This document shows, piece after piece, positions 1-11,520 of a DNA stretch of 64,000 nt (the stretch's first letter is position 1; every line of letters begins with the position of its first letter). The notes beneath the pieces were generated by a model. That model made no database searches, had not been told where the DNA came from, and saw nothing but the letters and a program-made list of their open reading frames with translations. Source of the DNA: Acanthornis magna (lineage: Eukaryota; Chordata; Aves; Passeriformes; Acanthizidae); assembly GCA_036785705.1 (NCBI GenBank), contig JAWUZG010000036.1, positions 11,837,501-11,901,500 on the forward strand. The letters are read 5' to 3'. The translations under genes were made by a program, and so were the position numbers.

Positions 1-2433
1 GTTAACAAGGATATGTTGGGGAACTCCTGCAGCAATTTCTTCGGTCTCATTTGTGTGGGAAGGAAAATCTCGTATTTCATGACACCAGCATTCTGTCCTT
101 CATTTGCACAAGCGCAGCATTATCTACCTGACAAGCCATGATCTCCAAAATGGCTTTATGTCCAGGACAGCCTGCTCTGGGTCTTGGGAGCTGCAGAAGT
201 CCAAACTGCACCCTAAGGCCACTTGTGCTTCAGTCTCCCTTGAATGCTCTGGATTGCCTTTCAGACTTGTTCACTCAGCCAGGCAACTGTGGCCTCCATG
301 TGCCAGAGTAGGGGCAAAGTGCACTCCAGATTTGCAGCATTTGTGGGCAAACGAGCACGTGATGCCTTCTCTGCCTTGCTCTGCATCACTGTGTTTTATG
401 CCAGACACAGCTCTGGTGGTTTCAGCATAAATCACTATCACACCTTTATCCACTCTCTCTGCTTTCATGGCTCCCAACTTTTCCCATTTTTGTTTTAGCT
501 AATGCTGGCAAATGTCAGTCCCGTGTGAGTACATTTATGCCTCAATTATATCAAAGTCACCAAAACATCATTAGCATTGTACCGAGCACTTTGTCAATCC
601 TAGGCCTCACTGAGACTGCTGGACATTGAATGTTACTTTGGGGTATTCATCATAGCTGCATTAGTGTCAAACTCATGCAAAGCACGTCAAAGCATGGCCT
701 GTGATTTTGCACAGACCTGTAATAAAGCAATTTCTAATATTTTTCTGCTGTGAGCTCGATTGATACGGTAAAATCTTTCCTGACTGAAAAAGCCCTTGAG
801 AAATTTTCTATGTTTCCAGATAGGCACCTTCAGCACCAGAAGCTGCCTCAGTGCCTGTTGAGCTCAGCAGAAGTGTCAGTGCTGCCTCTGAGCACTGAGC
901 TGTGCAGTCCCATTGAAACTGTGTTTGTTTTCAAATGTCTGTGCTTAGCAGTTGCAGGGCAGTTTGCTTGGAGAAAATAAAACCTAGGAGCTGGCAAATG
1001 AAATGTCAGCATCTGAGGTGCTGTTTCTGATAGGACACATCAGTTCTGCTGTATCGGTTGTGCATAACTACAAGCTGGGCTGTTATCTGGAGGGGCAATC
1101 TGTTCCTTTAGCTGCGATCCTCACTCTTTAGTGGTGAGCTGACTTGGCTTCTCTTTAAGGTAATTGGCAATATGGCTCCTTTTCATTTTGACCAGAGTTC
1201 AAACATCTGTTTCTGACAACTACAGTGAAAGTAAAAACATAATCTTATTCACAACCACAAACTGTGTGTGATGAAAAAGTCACATGAAGTTTTCTCTGCA
1301 AGGCATTTAGCCCTGATGTGCTGCTTTAACTGCTAAGCTGCACTTACATATACAGCAAAGAGCAAGCCCTCTTGTCATGCATTTGTGCACAAACATCCCA
1401 CATTGCCTCCTGTAACAACAGCCACATTATGCTTCCTTGCACAAAACCAGCTGTCAGTTTCGATTTCCTTAATCCTGCTAGATTCCAACTCAGCCAGCTA
1501 ACAACCATTATCTATGGGAAACCCTTCTGTGAAATAAAGCAATGTCCTTACAGAAATGACATGTCATAAAAATTAGTTTGGTCACCAATCCAACAAAATA
1601 CTTTGTTTAAGTTTGAAAACTACAGACTGGTGGTATCATGTTCCCTGGTGCTATAGATCTCAGAAATGATGAGCAGGACAGCACAGTAACAGCATGCAGG
1701 GCCAGATCCCCGCCTGCCCTAATTATATAACACACTTAAACAGTGCAATTGTGTTTTGCAAGTTGCTGTTATGTAGACAGTGCACACGTATGGCACAATA
1801 CTCTCCAGCATAATCTTTCCAAACTCCAACAGTGCAAACAAGGAATATGAACCATGAGGATTTTGACAGCATTAGGACGGCTCATTTGAGAGCAGCCTGC
1901 TCTTACCAGTGGAAGGGTTAAAGGGGACAACTGTTCCCCTTAAGGACACGGTAAAGGAAGGTTTTGGTGGGCTCCTCTGTGGAAGGCTAAGGAGAAGACA
2001 AATAGCAGGTGCACACTACAGAGATTATTCCTGCCTGTGGTGAATGGGAGGCAGAAGGAAACCAGGCCATTTCTCATGACCCTGGACAAAGAATACTGTA
2101 TGGATCAGATTGATGAGTGAGCATGAGCATCTTCAAGGCAGTGGTCCTCAGCCTTCTTAGCCCACAGTGAGCTCTGCAAGTGCCTTATGCTTCCCCATGC
2201 ACCTGGGTCACTGGGCAGGGAGGGGGAGGAAGGCTGGGTGCATGCTCAGCCCATAAAGACCATACCTTGTCAGCTGAGAAAGGGAAGCTGTCTCTAACTC
2301 AAGTCAAACAGTTTGAATGCAATGGCACTGCCAGGTCCATGAACACATGACACTTTGACAAGAATTGCAGCTTCCCAGCCCACCAACTGGTGAAAGGTGA
2401 ACATTTTCTCCAGGTTTTTCTGTGCTTTTTAAA
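1..2433. other. single-copy noncoding stretch
   Basis: I see no gene, recognisable repeat or RNA gene here. The open frames are short, mostly begin at non-ATG codons, and show no known domain or paired strong splice sites. Composition is ordinary and moderately AT-rich. The stretch could be intron or intergenic DNA; the sequence alone does not say which. Confidence 0.55.
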
Positions 2434-2447
2434 TTTTTTTTTTTTTT

Positions 2448-2484
<37 letters not shown>

Positions 2485-2491
2485 TGTGTGT
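2434..2491. repeat. poly-T followed by (GT)n microsatellite
   Basis: A run of 14 T (2434-2447) leads directly into an alternating GT tract of about 44 bp, interrupted by one TA and a short CGCG near the end. The T run next to the dinucleotide tract could be the relic of a reverse-strand poly-A tail seeding a microsatellite, but no element is visible beside it. It is probably length-polymorphic. Confidence 0.9.
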
Positions 2492-5410
2492 TTGTATCAT
2501 AAAAGGTTTGCGGAGTTGCTAACCACAGTCAATTTAAAGCCAGGAGTAAGTGTGCAATATATTAGTAGATTGTCTTAAAAAGAAAATTAATTCAAAGGTG
2601 GGATTTTTTAGTTATATTGTATGTATCATCAAAAGTAGTTAAGGAGATGTTTTCCCTCAACAGCAATAAGAGAGAAATCTCTTCTTGTTTGCAATGAAAG
2701 CTTAGACATTTATCTGTTTACAAGATTTGGCATTAGGGACGTTCAAAAATAAAATAATGATGTATAATTGGACTCATGAAATACCAAGATCTGCCAATCC
2801 ATACATAATCTCATAATCCTTTTACATCCTGATCATCAAAGACTGTAAAGTTTTTAGTGTGTTCAAATGTGAATCTCTTCATGACATTTCAAACCACGCA
2901 CCAGATCTGGTTTTCGGTTCACAAAATAGAGTACAGCCCACAGCTGTGCTGTAACCACACAAAGGAAAACATGTACTTCCTTTTTTGGGAGTAATATCAT
3001 GCCTTTTTGAAGATAACTTTTATGTGGATAAGGGAGAGGGGCTAGTATCTCTTCCAATAAATGCAGTAACCAGCATTTTATGAGCTTTTCTTCAGTATTT
3101 TGCTTTTCTAAATGAAAATTGTGCTTCTTTATTAATAGTTATTTCCAACCTAATTATTTTGGTTCTGTTGAGTTCAAGCAGCTATTTAGAGTGGAAAAAA
3201 CCCAAAACCGCTGTGGCCTGTTCCCTGTAGGTTGATGGAGACCTCTAGGCAATCAAAATAATCAGAGCACTGTCTCAGGGTCAGCCTGATCCCTGCAGAG
3301 ATCCCTGCAGAGATCTCTGCAGAGGCTGTAGCTGAGCTTTTCACATAATGTTTGAAAGTTGTGCATGTTTTATGAAAAAGGTGACAAGCACAAGCATGCA
3401 AGAATCCAAACCATGCCAGAAGGCTGTTTTAACAGAATAGCAGTGCAAACCTGTTTTCAAAACTCAGTATTAAATCACACGTAGCAACTGTATTTTCGGA
3501 AACAGGAAAGAAAAAAAAAAAAGAAACTCCACACCCAAAAAAGTTCCCCAAAGCATTGTTTCTAGACTGAGAACAAACAACGAAAGGATGGTCTCATGCT
3601 AAAACGGTCAGAGAAAAGCTAGGGGTACAAATCTGTTTCTATTAGAGACCTCCAGTGTGGTCTTATGGTAAAATCTGTGCTTATATTTCTTTCTTCTTCT
3701 ACTGAAGGGAGACAGCAATACACCCTCTCTGGACCCCTTTATCTGTCTGGTCGATTTAGACTTAAGTGCTTAGTGGCAGACACTCTTTCTCAGTGGCAGA
3801 GCAGTGTCCTGCACAATGAAACCCTAATCTCTGCCAAAGCCCAGTGATGCAGTGATAGCAGTAGTAAGAATGAAGCAGAAAGTGCAGCATTTAAAGGCAG
3901 CAGGAGGACATGGCTAGGCAAGATCACCTCAGACTAAACCTTTCTGAATGAGTAATTACAGAGTGATGATGGGTGAGCAGTGTACATAGTCTGATTATTT
4001 TCAAAGCAGAGATGGCTTTAGAAATCCCACTGCTTATGGGCATTGGCAAGGCTCCTGCATCCACTCTGATGGATGAAAGATTTCAAATTTCTATACATGG
4101 TTCTTAAAACTTCAGTGTGTGCATGCCTTATGACAGAAAGTCTGTGAGAGTTGTTGAATTTTCAGTTGAACACTTGAATGCCAAGAAACAGCAGCAGAAC
4201 TGTAATCCAGGCCCTGTCCTGTGTGCTGTGGTAGTGTCTGAGCACCATTCTTTTGTGGTATAGCCCCTCCCTCGTTTAGTGCAGATGTTGGATAGTGGTT
4301 GAGTAGTGCTAATTACAGCTGCTGCCACGGGAAAGATTTTGTAAAGAGTGTATTTACTGCCACTCCATGCTAGGGTCAAGCCTACCACAATTCAGAAATA
4401 AAGGCCTTCCCTGTTAGGAAGTTTAGGGAAAGGGACACAGACCTAGGAACCCTGATTATTTTGGAGAACTGTTCTATTAAAAGGCCAGGTGTGAAGGGGA
4501 AGGCAGTGCCGAATGCGAACGAGGGTGAGGAGCTCTGGTGGCTGGAGATACCCTGTGGGTAAAGAAGACTGCTGGGAGACTGAGCCAAAAGGGCCTGGTT
4601 CCACCATCCCATCAGACCCCCCCATCACTTCTGAAAGCTTGCAGTGGGCAGGACAAGAGGTGCAGGACAGAAGAGATCGCCTCATGGTAAAGGTGGCTTA
4701 AATATTGCCCTGGAGAACTGGGTTTTGTCCATGATCATGCCACAGCATTTTAATTGCTAGGAAAATCACTTCAAACGTGTGGAAACTCTCTGTAGGTTCC
4801 TCTTTCCCTCTGTTTCCTGAGACATCTATGTCTGATTTGCAGGAGGCTGTAGAAGACGCAGTGGCAGCTTAAGGCAGTGGAGCTGCCATTGTGTCTGTGT
4901 GTCACTGTCCCCAGCCACCCCACTGTGCTGTGGTGCCCCAGCCATGAGATCAGTCCCTTTCGCATGGTGTGTCGGGGTGAGTGACTGAGCTCCTGTGTGT
5001 TGAGATGAAGGTGTGAGCACCACAGGAGCAAATGAGGGAGCCTGCGATCAGAGCAGCACTGGGACACCGCACTGGGGACACCTCTGTACCACAGGGACAT
5101 AGTTGTCAACAGTGATGTGACACAGCCATTCATTCAACAAGCCTGGTCCTTCCTCTGCACTGAATGGGCACAGGGACCCTGCAGGGATCAGTCACTTCAG
5201 TGTTCTCGTAACATGTGTCTGGCACAGAGACCAGTGACTCTGCCTTCTGGGTGCTTTTCTGTGCCATTTGGTTATTTATAACCTTGTCCATAATAAAATA
5301 CAAGCTGATTTTCTGGTGTGAGAATTATCACTGCTTCAGGGACATTTTAGGGTCGTGCAATGTAAAGAAGTGCCTTAGTCCCATGCAGAGTGCACTGGAT
5401 TGATGTTCAG
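2492..5410. other. single-copy noncoding stretch
   Basis: Apart from the small 12-bp tandem repeat at 3288 and an A-rich run near 3506-3524, nothing here is recognisable. The overlapping open frames around 4400-5130 lie in slightly GC-richer DNA with fewer stops and have no known domain. No gene can be supported. Confidence 0.5.
3288..3323. repeat. 12-bp tandem repeat, three copies
   Basis: Three back-to-back copies of GATCCCTGCAGA. The third copy differs by one base (CTCTGCAGA for CCCTGCAGA). Each unit contains a PstI-like CTGCAG palindrome. This is a small local expansion with no evident function. Confidence 0.9.
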
Positions 5411-5414
5411 AGAG

Positions 5415-5510
5415 TGCAGGCTCTCGCTCACATTTCTGTGGTCAGATTATGTCTCTACCACCTCTCTGTACATCTGCTTTCCCATATGGAAAGCATTGTA
5501 ACAGTCTTGA
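5415..5510 (-). repeat. possible ancient amniote MIR/L3-like repeat
   Basis: The plus strand reads CACCTCTCTGTACATCTG then CTTTCCCATATGGAAAG, which resembles the reverse complement of the conserved MIR-type core (CACCTCTCTGTGCCTCAGTTTCCCCATCTG). The match is short and diverged. It is the weakest of the five copies of this type proposed in the window and could be chance. Confidence 0.3.
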
Positions 5511-6227
5511 AATTACTTGGTTTGTGGTTGCAGGGCCTGTTTTAATGACATGTGTTAAAATACCTGTCAATTCCTGCTCATGTCCCAAAGGACTTGGCCA
5601 GATTGGATTTCCATAGTAACAAGCTGAAAAAGCTGAAAGTAGATCTACAGAGATGGAACACTGCAAAAGCCCTAGAAGCTCAGTGGCTTATTCTATTCAA
5701 GAAACACTCTGTTTTCTTGCAAAACCAAGCAATAGTACTGTGCAATTTGGACAAAGGATTCTTATAGCTAATCCAACTCAGAACAAGTGCAACTAGAAAA
5801 TATAAAGGTTGGTTTTGCTTTTTTTTTTGCCCACCTAAGACTCTTGCGTTGAAAGGTTTGTCTAAATACTAAAAGAGCAAGAATGTCATGAACAGTAATA
5901 AAGAAGCTTAATTTCATGGAATCAGAATACAGCACTGTGGGTAAGAACAATGTTAGGCAGATAGCTGTTGATTTTTCTTGTGAGTTTAAGCACCTTCAAA
6001 GCCCTGAATGGGCTGGTCAGGAGCCAAAACAAATGACACTGTATGACAAGTGAGGAGAGCAAAAGTAGCCAGGGGTGTGAGACTGATCTGCTTTGCTTCT
6101 GCTGACAGAGTGGAAAGATCTGTTTTATGAAGTGTTCTAATTATGACTTGGTTTATTTTTCCCTCTTCGTTTAAGGCAGAGGTGTGTCCTTCATCTCCCT
6201 TGACATCCGTGTGGCAGTCTTACTCAC

Positions 6228-6287
6228 CGCCCAAGTGCACTCCAGCCTCCCCGTGATGGAACTTCTGCTCACTGGGGTCAGCGTCAT
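6228..6287 (-). other. candidate 60-bp cassette exon (unidentified gene)
   Basis: On the minus strand an acceptor (CGCTTTTGCAG) and a strong donor (GTGAGTAAG) bracket exactly 60 nt. One frame is open throughout with phase 1 at both ends, so inclusion would add 20 codons without shifting the frame. That frame reads roughly DADPSEQKFHHGEAGVHLG, acidic then histidine/glycine-rich, and the segment is more GC-rich than its surroundings. The polypyrimidine tract is only moderate. I do not recognise the peptide. No flanking exon of a matching phase is established in the window. Bases and phase are seen; exon status is inferred. Confidence 0.35.
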
Positions 6288-6289
6288 CT

Positions 6290-7374
6290 GCAAAAGCGCA
6301 GCCTCTTGCTTGAGGGAGCATAGGGAATTTAGCATTATCCAAATCCTGCAAACAAAGAAGCTGAATTTTAAGCAAGCATTTCCTGTACAGACTTCTGATA
6401 TTTCTTTCCTTTGTGCTTGCATTTCTCTAGAAGTATTGCATGTGGCCACAGAAAAAATTGCCCCTAGTTATTTTGCAACACAAACCGTCTGGAAAGTTAC
6501 ATGTGTAAGATAACTTGAAAGTTTTGCACTTGAGAGCACCTAATCAGACCTAGCTCTCTTTTACACTTGTAAGTCTCAACAGGAAACTTTACATATATTA
6601 ATTCACTCTGTGATGATTTCACATCCATTAATTTTTCTTTTATTTTTTAACTTCATGGCTTAAAAAAGGGTAAGGATTTCCTACAGAGGTGATTGGTGTA
6701 AAAGGAGAATAGCAACCGCAGGAAGGTATTTTGCTGATTGTAGTAGAAAAGCAAACAAGAAAGACAACATATAGAAACATCCTATACTGAAGACGGATGA
6801 CTGTGAATGGAAGAAGGAGTGGCATCTGGGAAGTAAAGTTAGTATCTTCTTGCTGTGATCTTTTTCCCATAAAACTGCAGTTTCTCAGGGTCTTCACTGT
6901 ACAGATGTTTGCATCAGTGTTTCTCAGATTTCTTGGCTTGGATTAGACTCATATTAGGGGTGATTGGTCTGAGCTAGTTTTAAAAATCTGTCTCTAAAAG
7001 CAATTCAAATGAAGAAAAAGCTATTTTCTTAAATTGTATAAGTGGCAGGAGTTTGTTTCCTAGTTGCTTTAATTGACTCCAGAAACTGGCCATCAGAACA
7101 CTGCCGTTGTTCTCACTGACAAGCTTCTGCCACTGAACAGCTTTCTGATGAATTTCAGAAAATCTTGAAAAACCTGACAGAAAGACAGAGTCTTTGGAGT
7201 ATCCAAGCTTTTTAAATGGGTGCTCAAATAGGTATTTTTGTATAACATAAAAAACCTGTAGGTTGTTAAAGGGCATGTATTTATTTTATCCAGCTTCTTT
7301 GAGAGTGATACAGTAGTTGTGCTCTCTTTGAAGGAGAATGTGTTCCAGGAGCTCTCTAAGCTAATGGGAAACAG
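6290..7374. other. single-copy noncoding stretch
   Basis: AT-rich single-copy sequence without a recognisable gene or repeat. The short minus-strand frames (for example 6980-7276) have no known domain and no good splice-site pair. Confidence 0.5.
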
Positions 7375-7555
7375 ACACTGGACCGGATATTAGATGCACT
7401 GAGGTCTACTCTTGGTTGCACTGTGGCTCAATGACCTGTTGCAAAATTTGTAACCTTTCATTTTTGCCTCCTTTTCTCATCTTATCTTCTGTTTGTCTTT
7501 AGATTATTTTAGCCTTGTCCTGTCTCTGTACCGTAGATACCACAAAGGTCCGGGC
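7375..7555 (-). repeat. ancient amniote MIR/L3-like repeat
   Basis: The plus strand follows, in order, the reverse complement of a repeat family common in turtle, crocodile and bird DNA: a CTGGGTTCTA-like start (7403-7416), a TGACCTTGGGCAA-like block (TGACCTGTTGCAAA, 7431-7444), a CCTC..TTTTCTCATCT block (7469-7481) and the TTTAGATTRTAAG...GTACAGTGCC segment (7498-7545). The correct order of four blocks makes chance unlikely. Divergence is high, as expected of an element older than birds. I compared it with remembered consensus features only, so the exact family name is uncertain. Confidence 0.55.
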
Positions 7556-8938
7556 TTGCCCAGGGTTTTGAGTAGTAACAAAACACAGAGATTAACTAAC
7601 CACTGTGGCTAGTTGGAGACTATACATTTTGTTTAAACAGGAACTGACACACATTTAAGTTTAACAGGAGATTCCTGTTCTGACCAAGTTTCCTGTGAAT
7701 TCTCCCTTATGCTGCACTCCTATATGCCAGGAGCCTCCCCAGGGAAAGCACTTTCCCCAGACGGCTGCTTCTTTTTTGGGGTTTCCACATGCAGCAATGG
7801 TATGTGAGGTATTACATATTTCAGTCCCTGGAGCTGTTGGGATCTAACTTGGGGAGTCTATATGTTCACACAGCAAGGATCAATCTCAGCTGTTTTCATT
7901 CTCCTAACTCTGCTTTTGTTGCAATTGTGCAGTGAATCCATGGGACGTTAGGGGTCTGGAGGCTGAAAAAGGTCCCCCACTCATGTGTGATCCCAGCTGC
8001 TCCTGGTGTGCAGACCCTGGTCACCATGTGGCCACTCTTCCTGTGGCACAGGCTTTCAGTTCACTTTAACGCACATTCCCACCCCTTGGTAATCATCGGA
8101 AAGCTCGTATTTTTTATCCACTAATCTGGGAATTTACACACGTGAGTGTAGTTAAGTAAGAGGAGCTGGCAAGCTGCTTTGTGGGGTTTGTGGGGAGAGG
8201 TTCAGAGGAGTGTGGCTCCTGGCTGGTGCTGCCTGCAGTGATGAGGGTGGGGCAGCAGCAGAGCTGAGCTCTTGTGGTCCCTCCTGTCTCCTGCAGTGCC
8301 ATGCAGCTGCACATCCAGTCCTGAAAGCTGTGCATGTGCTCCTGTCAGAGGTTTAGCTATTATTTAGCTACATTCTTAGCTGTTTCCTCAGCTTTGACCC
8401 TATCAGGCAGGCTGGGAACCACCTGAGCCAGGGCTGAGGACAGCTCAGAAACCTTCCCTAAGCTGCTCTTTTGGGGCTCAATGCCATTCCCCTGCCATTT
8501 GCTGGCCACTCCCACTGTTCAGCCCCAGAAATTTATTTCTGGTTTATGAAAGCAGGCTCCAGAAATTCACAAGAGCAACTTAAAAGCCATAAGATTATAC
8601 CAAGTTATAAAACATGGGATTTTTAATAAGCTTTTGGGGGTTTAGCTTTTGCCTTGGAACTATGAAGACCAAATATTTATTTTATCTTAAATATATGCTA
8701 TGGTTCCCACATAATCATACACAGACACAGGCCAGGCACTAGAAAGCAGATGTGGGAACAACCAGAAATTGAGGGCAGTACAATTAACGCCAGCCACCAG
8801 GGTCCCTTTCCTGTAACAGTTATCGTGTTGATGAGGCTGTAGTCTTACAAAGGTGACATAGTGACAGAAGCAGATCACACATGCAGATGATTGACTAGCT
8901 GTGTGGGTCAGTCCAGGCAATATGTGCTTTCATAATGG
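7556..8938. other. single-copy noncoding stretch
   Basis: No gene or recognisable repeat. A slightly GC-richer part at 8150-8500 gives longer chance open frames without known domains. It ends at the 3' tail of a reverse-oriented CR1. Confidence 0.5.
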
Positions 8939-9122
8939 AGTCTTAGAATTCTTTAAGTTGGAAAAGACCTTTAAGATCATCGATGCCAGCCTTTAACCCA
9001 GCCCTGTGAAGTCCACGACTAAATCATGTCCCATATCCCCACATCTACATGTCTCTTAAATACCTCCAGGGATGGTGACTCATCCACTTCACTGGGCAGC
9101 CTGTTCCAGTGCTTCATAATAT
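8939..9122 (-). mobile_element. CR1 LINE, 3' end fragment
   Basis: The plus strand shows the reverse complement of the CR1 3' end: a tail (TTAGAATTCTTTAA) followed by GTTGGAAAAGACCTTTAAGA, the AACCCAGC block, TTAAATACCTCCAGGGATGG and GGCAGCCTGTTCCAGTGCTT. It stops abruptly at about 9122, so only some 180 bp of the 3' untranslated/ORF2-end region remains. Short 5'-truncated copies like this are the normal product of CR1 retrotransposition in birds. The open frame overlapping it (9019-9213 minus) is a CR1 remnant, not a gene. Confidence 0.95.
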
Positions 9123-11196
9123 GAAAAAAGGCAGAATTGCTGTGGGAAAGCCGAAGAACATAGAAGGAAAAGCACACCACTGGAATAGACTCAGGGAAAT
9201 AGTGGATAATCACTAAGCATCAGCTCCCAGGATGATGTTATTCCAAGCTCCATGAAACTATGACTCCAGGAACTTTAAAACAAACATTGACCATTACAAG
9301 ATTCATGATAAAGTCATGAGAGTTGGCTACATTTTCAGCCCCCATCCCCTCTGGTGTGCCTCTGGTGTCAGGGTCTCCAGTGTGTGTGTGAGGGAATGTG
9401 CCTGTGATTTCTGCAGAAGGGCTGGTGTGCTCAGTGGGTTTCCCAGGGACTCGTAGCTCCTTCCTTGGGTCAGCTTGCCTTGGAGGAGCAGTGCAGAAGG
9501 ATGAACCTCTCTGTAGCACCCTGATCTCCTCAGGTCTTTGACTTTCCTGCTAATGGAAGTGCACTGTAGGATGTGACGTGTTATCTTGCATGATTGTAAT
9601 GACAGAGAACATGGCAGGACTCATAATTCCATCATAACCTTCGCTGAGCCAAGCCAGTGGGGTGGCCCTCTTTTCAAGGGCTGAAGGCAATGATGAAGAG
9701 TCTCTGCACATTCCCAAATGATCGCGATTTTGCTGGAACCGTGGAGAAGGGCAAATGGGTCCAATTAGGATGCACCACTGCTATAGAAGTCCAGAGGTTA
9801 TGAGGTGTGAGTCACAGCAGACTTAGGGTTTGAGCAGTGTGGGGGAGGGAGGTGGATAAAACACACCTTGGAGCTGGCAGTTTGAAGAAGCTAACCAAAT
9901 CTGCAGCTCATGCTACTGCATCTCGCAGTCTGCTTCCTCCTGAGGCTTTGGCATTGTTTCTCATTTGAAAATGTTTATGCATCAACACTTTGTGTTATGC
10001 CTCAGTCAAATGAAAGGATTGCGTGTCTTGCTCCTGTCCCTGGGGTGTGAAGCTACAGGTTTTTAAATGTTGTCCATCCTATTCCTTGCAGAGAGATGTA
10101 CGCTGCCTTCATTTAATGAGATTTTGAGTCTCTTGTGAGCTCTGGCAGGGGAAGCTTGCTGACAGTGTTTGTCTCTTCGGGGCAAAAATATCAGCAATAT
10201 TACAGACCTCACAAGATCTTGGCTGTGTTGCTACATTTTTCCTATTACACTCAGGGCTAATATAGTGGGCAATTTCTCTTTAAAAAGTCCATGGATATTT
10301 CTAAAGTGAGAAAACAGTGGAGGCACGTACAGAGAAAACGAGCTGTACTGGAGCTTTAGTGGTGCCAGGCAGGGGCAGATATTGAAGTTCATCTTGGTGG
10401 CAAAGAGCACAGCAACCCAAAATGGTGGTTTCTGGGAGGGGGGTCACAAGGCAACTGCATGAATGAAGTGGAACAGGAAGTGTCAAATGAACTCAAATGA
10501 GAAAGAGCAAAATGGAGGAAGAGGACAAATATGGAGACAGAGCCAAATAAATGTGGAATACATAGAAATGCCATTAAGGGACACTGAAAAAAAGTACAAG
10601 GGCTCAGATATAAGATTCAGGTCCCCATTTTCATGTTGGCTGCCTTCAGTTACCTGTTTTCCAAGGTCTCTATCTGCAACAGGGGAGGTCTAGGCAGTTA
10701 TCACAGATCAAACATTTTACCACCAAATGGCTCATTTCATCTCAGGGAAGGGCAGTGGTACTTTGGAGCAAATTTCAAAGCTGCTCAGCCAGTTGCTCAG
10801 CCTCTTCCACATGAAAGAGCTCTGCTTTATGAGGCTCGGTAACTTGAAATCACTCTCAGTCAGGCTGCAGGACTGTGATGTGTAATTGTTACTGACCTCT
10901 GGAAAATGCTCAGTTTTCAGGTACAGCAGTACAGGGTGTTATGAGCCGACTTGCTGTTGCCTCGTAGCTCAGCCTCTATCAGGTAGGGAATACAAACCTC
11001 AGGAAAAGCACGGCTCCTGCCTTTCTTTACTGAGAAACAGAGTAGGAATGAACTCTTTTTTACCTGGAGTAGTTTCACCATAATGCATTATTTTTATGGT
11101 AATTATATATTAACGAAACACATGCACGCACACACATACATTTGCTATATGGTATATAATGTAGTATGTATGTATAAATTGTATCTGTGGATTTCA
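9123..11196. other. single-copy noncoding stretch
   Basis: No gene or clear repeat. Just before the next CR1, 11100-11185 is rich in alternating purine/pyrimidine (ATATAT, GCACGCACACACATACA, GTATGTATGTATA), a low-complexity stretch. The minus-strand frames around 10300-10574 have no identifiable domain. Confidence 0.5.
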
Positions 11197-11520
11197 GGGG
11201 AGACCTCGATCTCTACAGCTGCCTGAAAGGAGGTTGTAGCAAGGTGATGACCCTTTTCTCTCAGGCAGCAAGTGCCAGGGGAGGTTCAGACTGGACAGAA
11301 TCAGAAAGATTTTTCTCTTTCTAAAGAAAGAAGAAAGAGTGGTGAGGCATTGGAATGGTCTGTCCAGAAAAATGCTGGAGTCACCATCCCTTCTAGAAAT
11401 GACAGGACATAAGGCACTTAGTGCTGTGGTTGAGTTGACAAGGTGCTTATCAGTCAAAGGTTGCACTCAATGATCTTGGAGGTCTTTTCCAACCTTAATG
11501 TTTCTGTGATTCTATGATTT
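11197..11520 (+). mobile_element. CR1 LINE, 3' end fragment
   Basis: Sense-oriented CR1: a CTACAGCTGCCTGAAAGGAG start, the CAGACTGGACA...AGAAAGATTTTTCT block, GGAATGGTCTGTCCAG, and the diagnostic 3' end CTCAATGATCTTGGAGGTCT, CCAACCTTAATG and TGATTCTATGATTT. This is the terminal part of ORF2 plus the 3' UTR, 5'-truncated. A short duplication (TTCTTTCTAAAGAAAGAAGAAAG) enlarges the middle. The minus-strand open frame 11194-11466 is its shadow. Confidence 0.95.
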
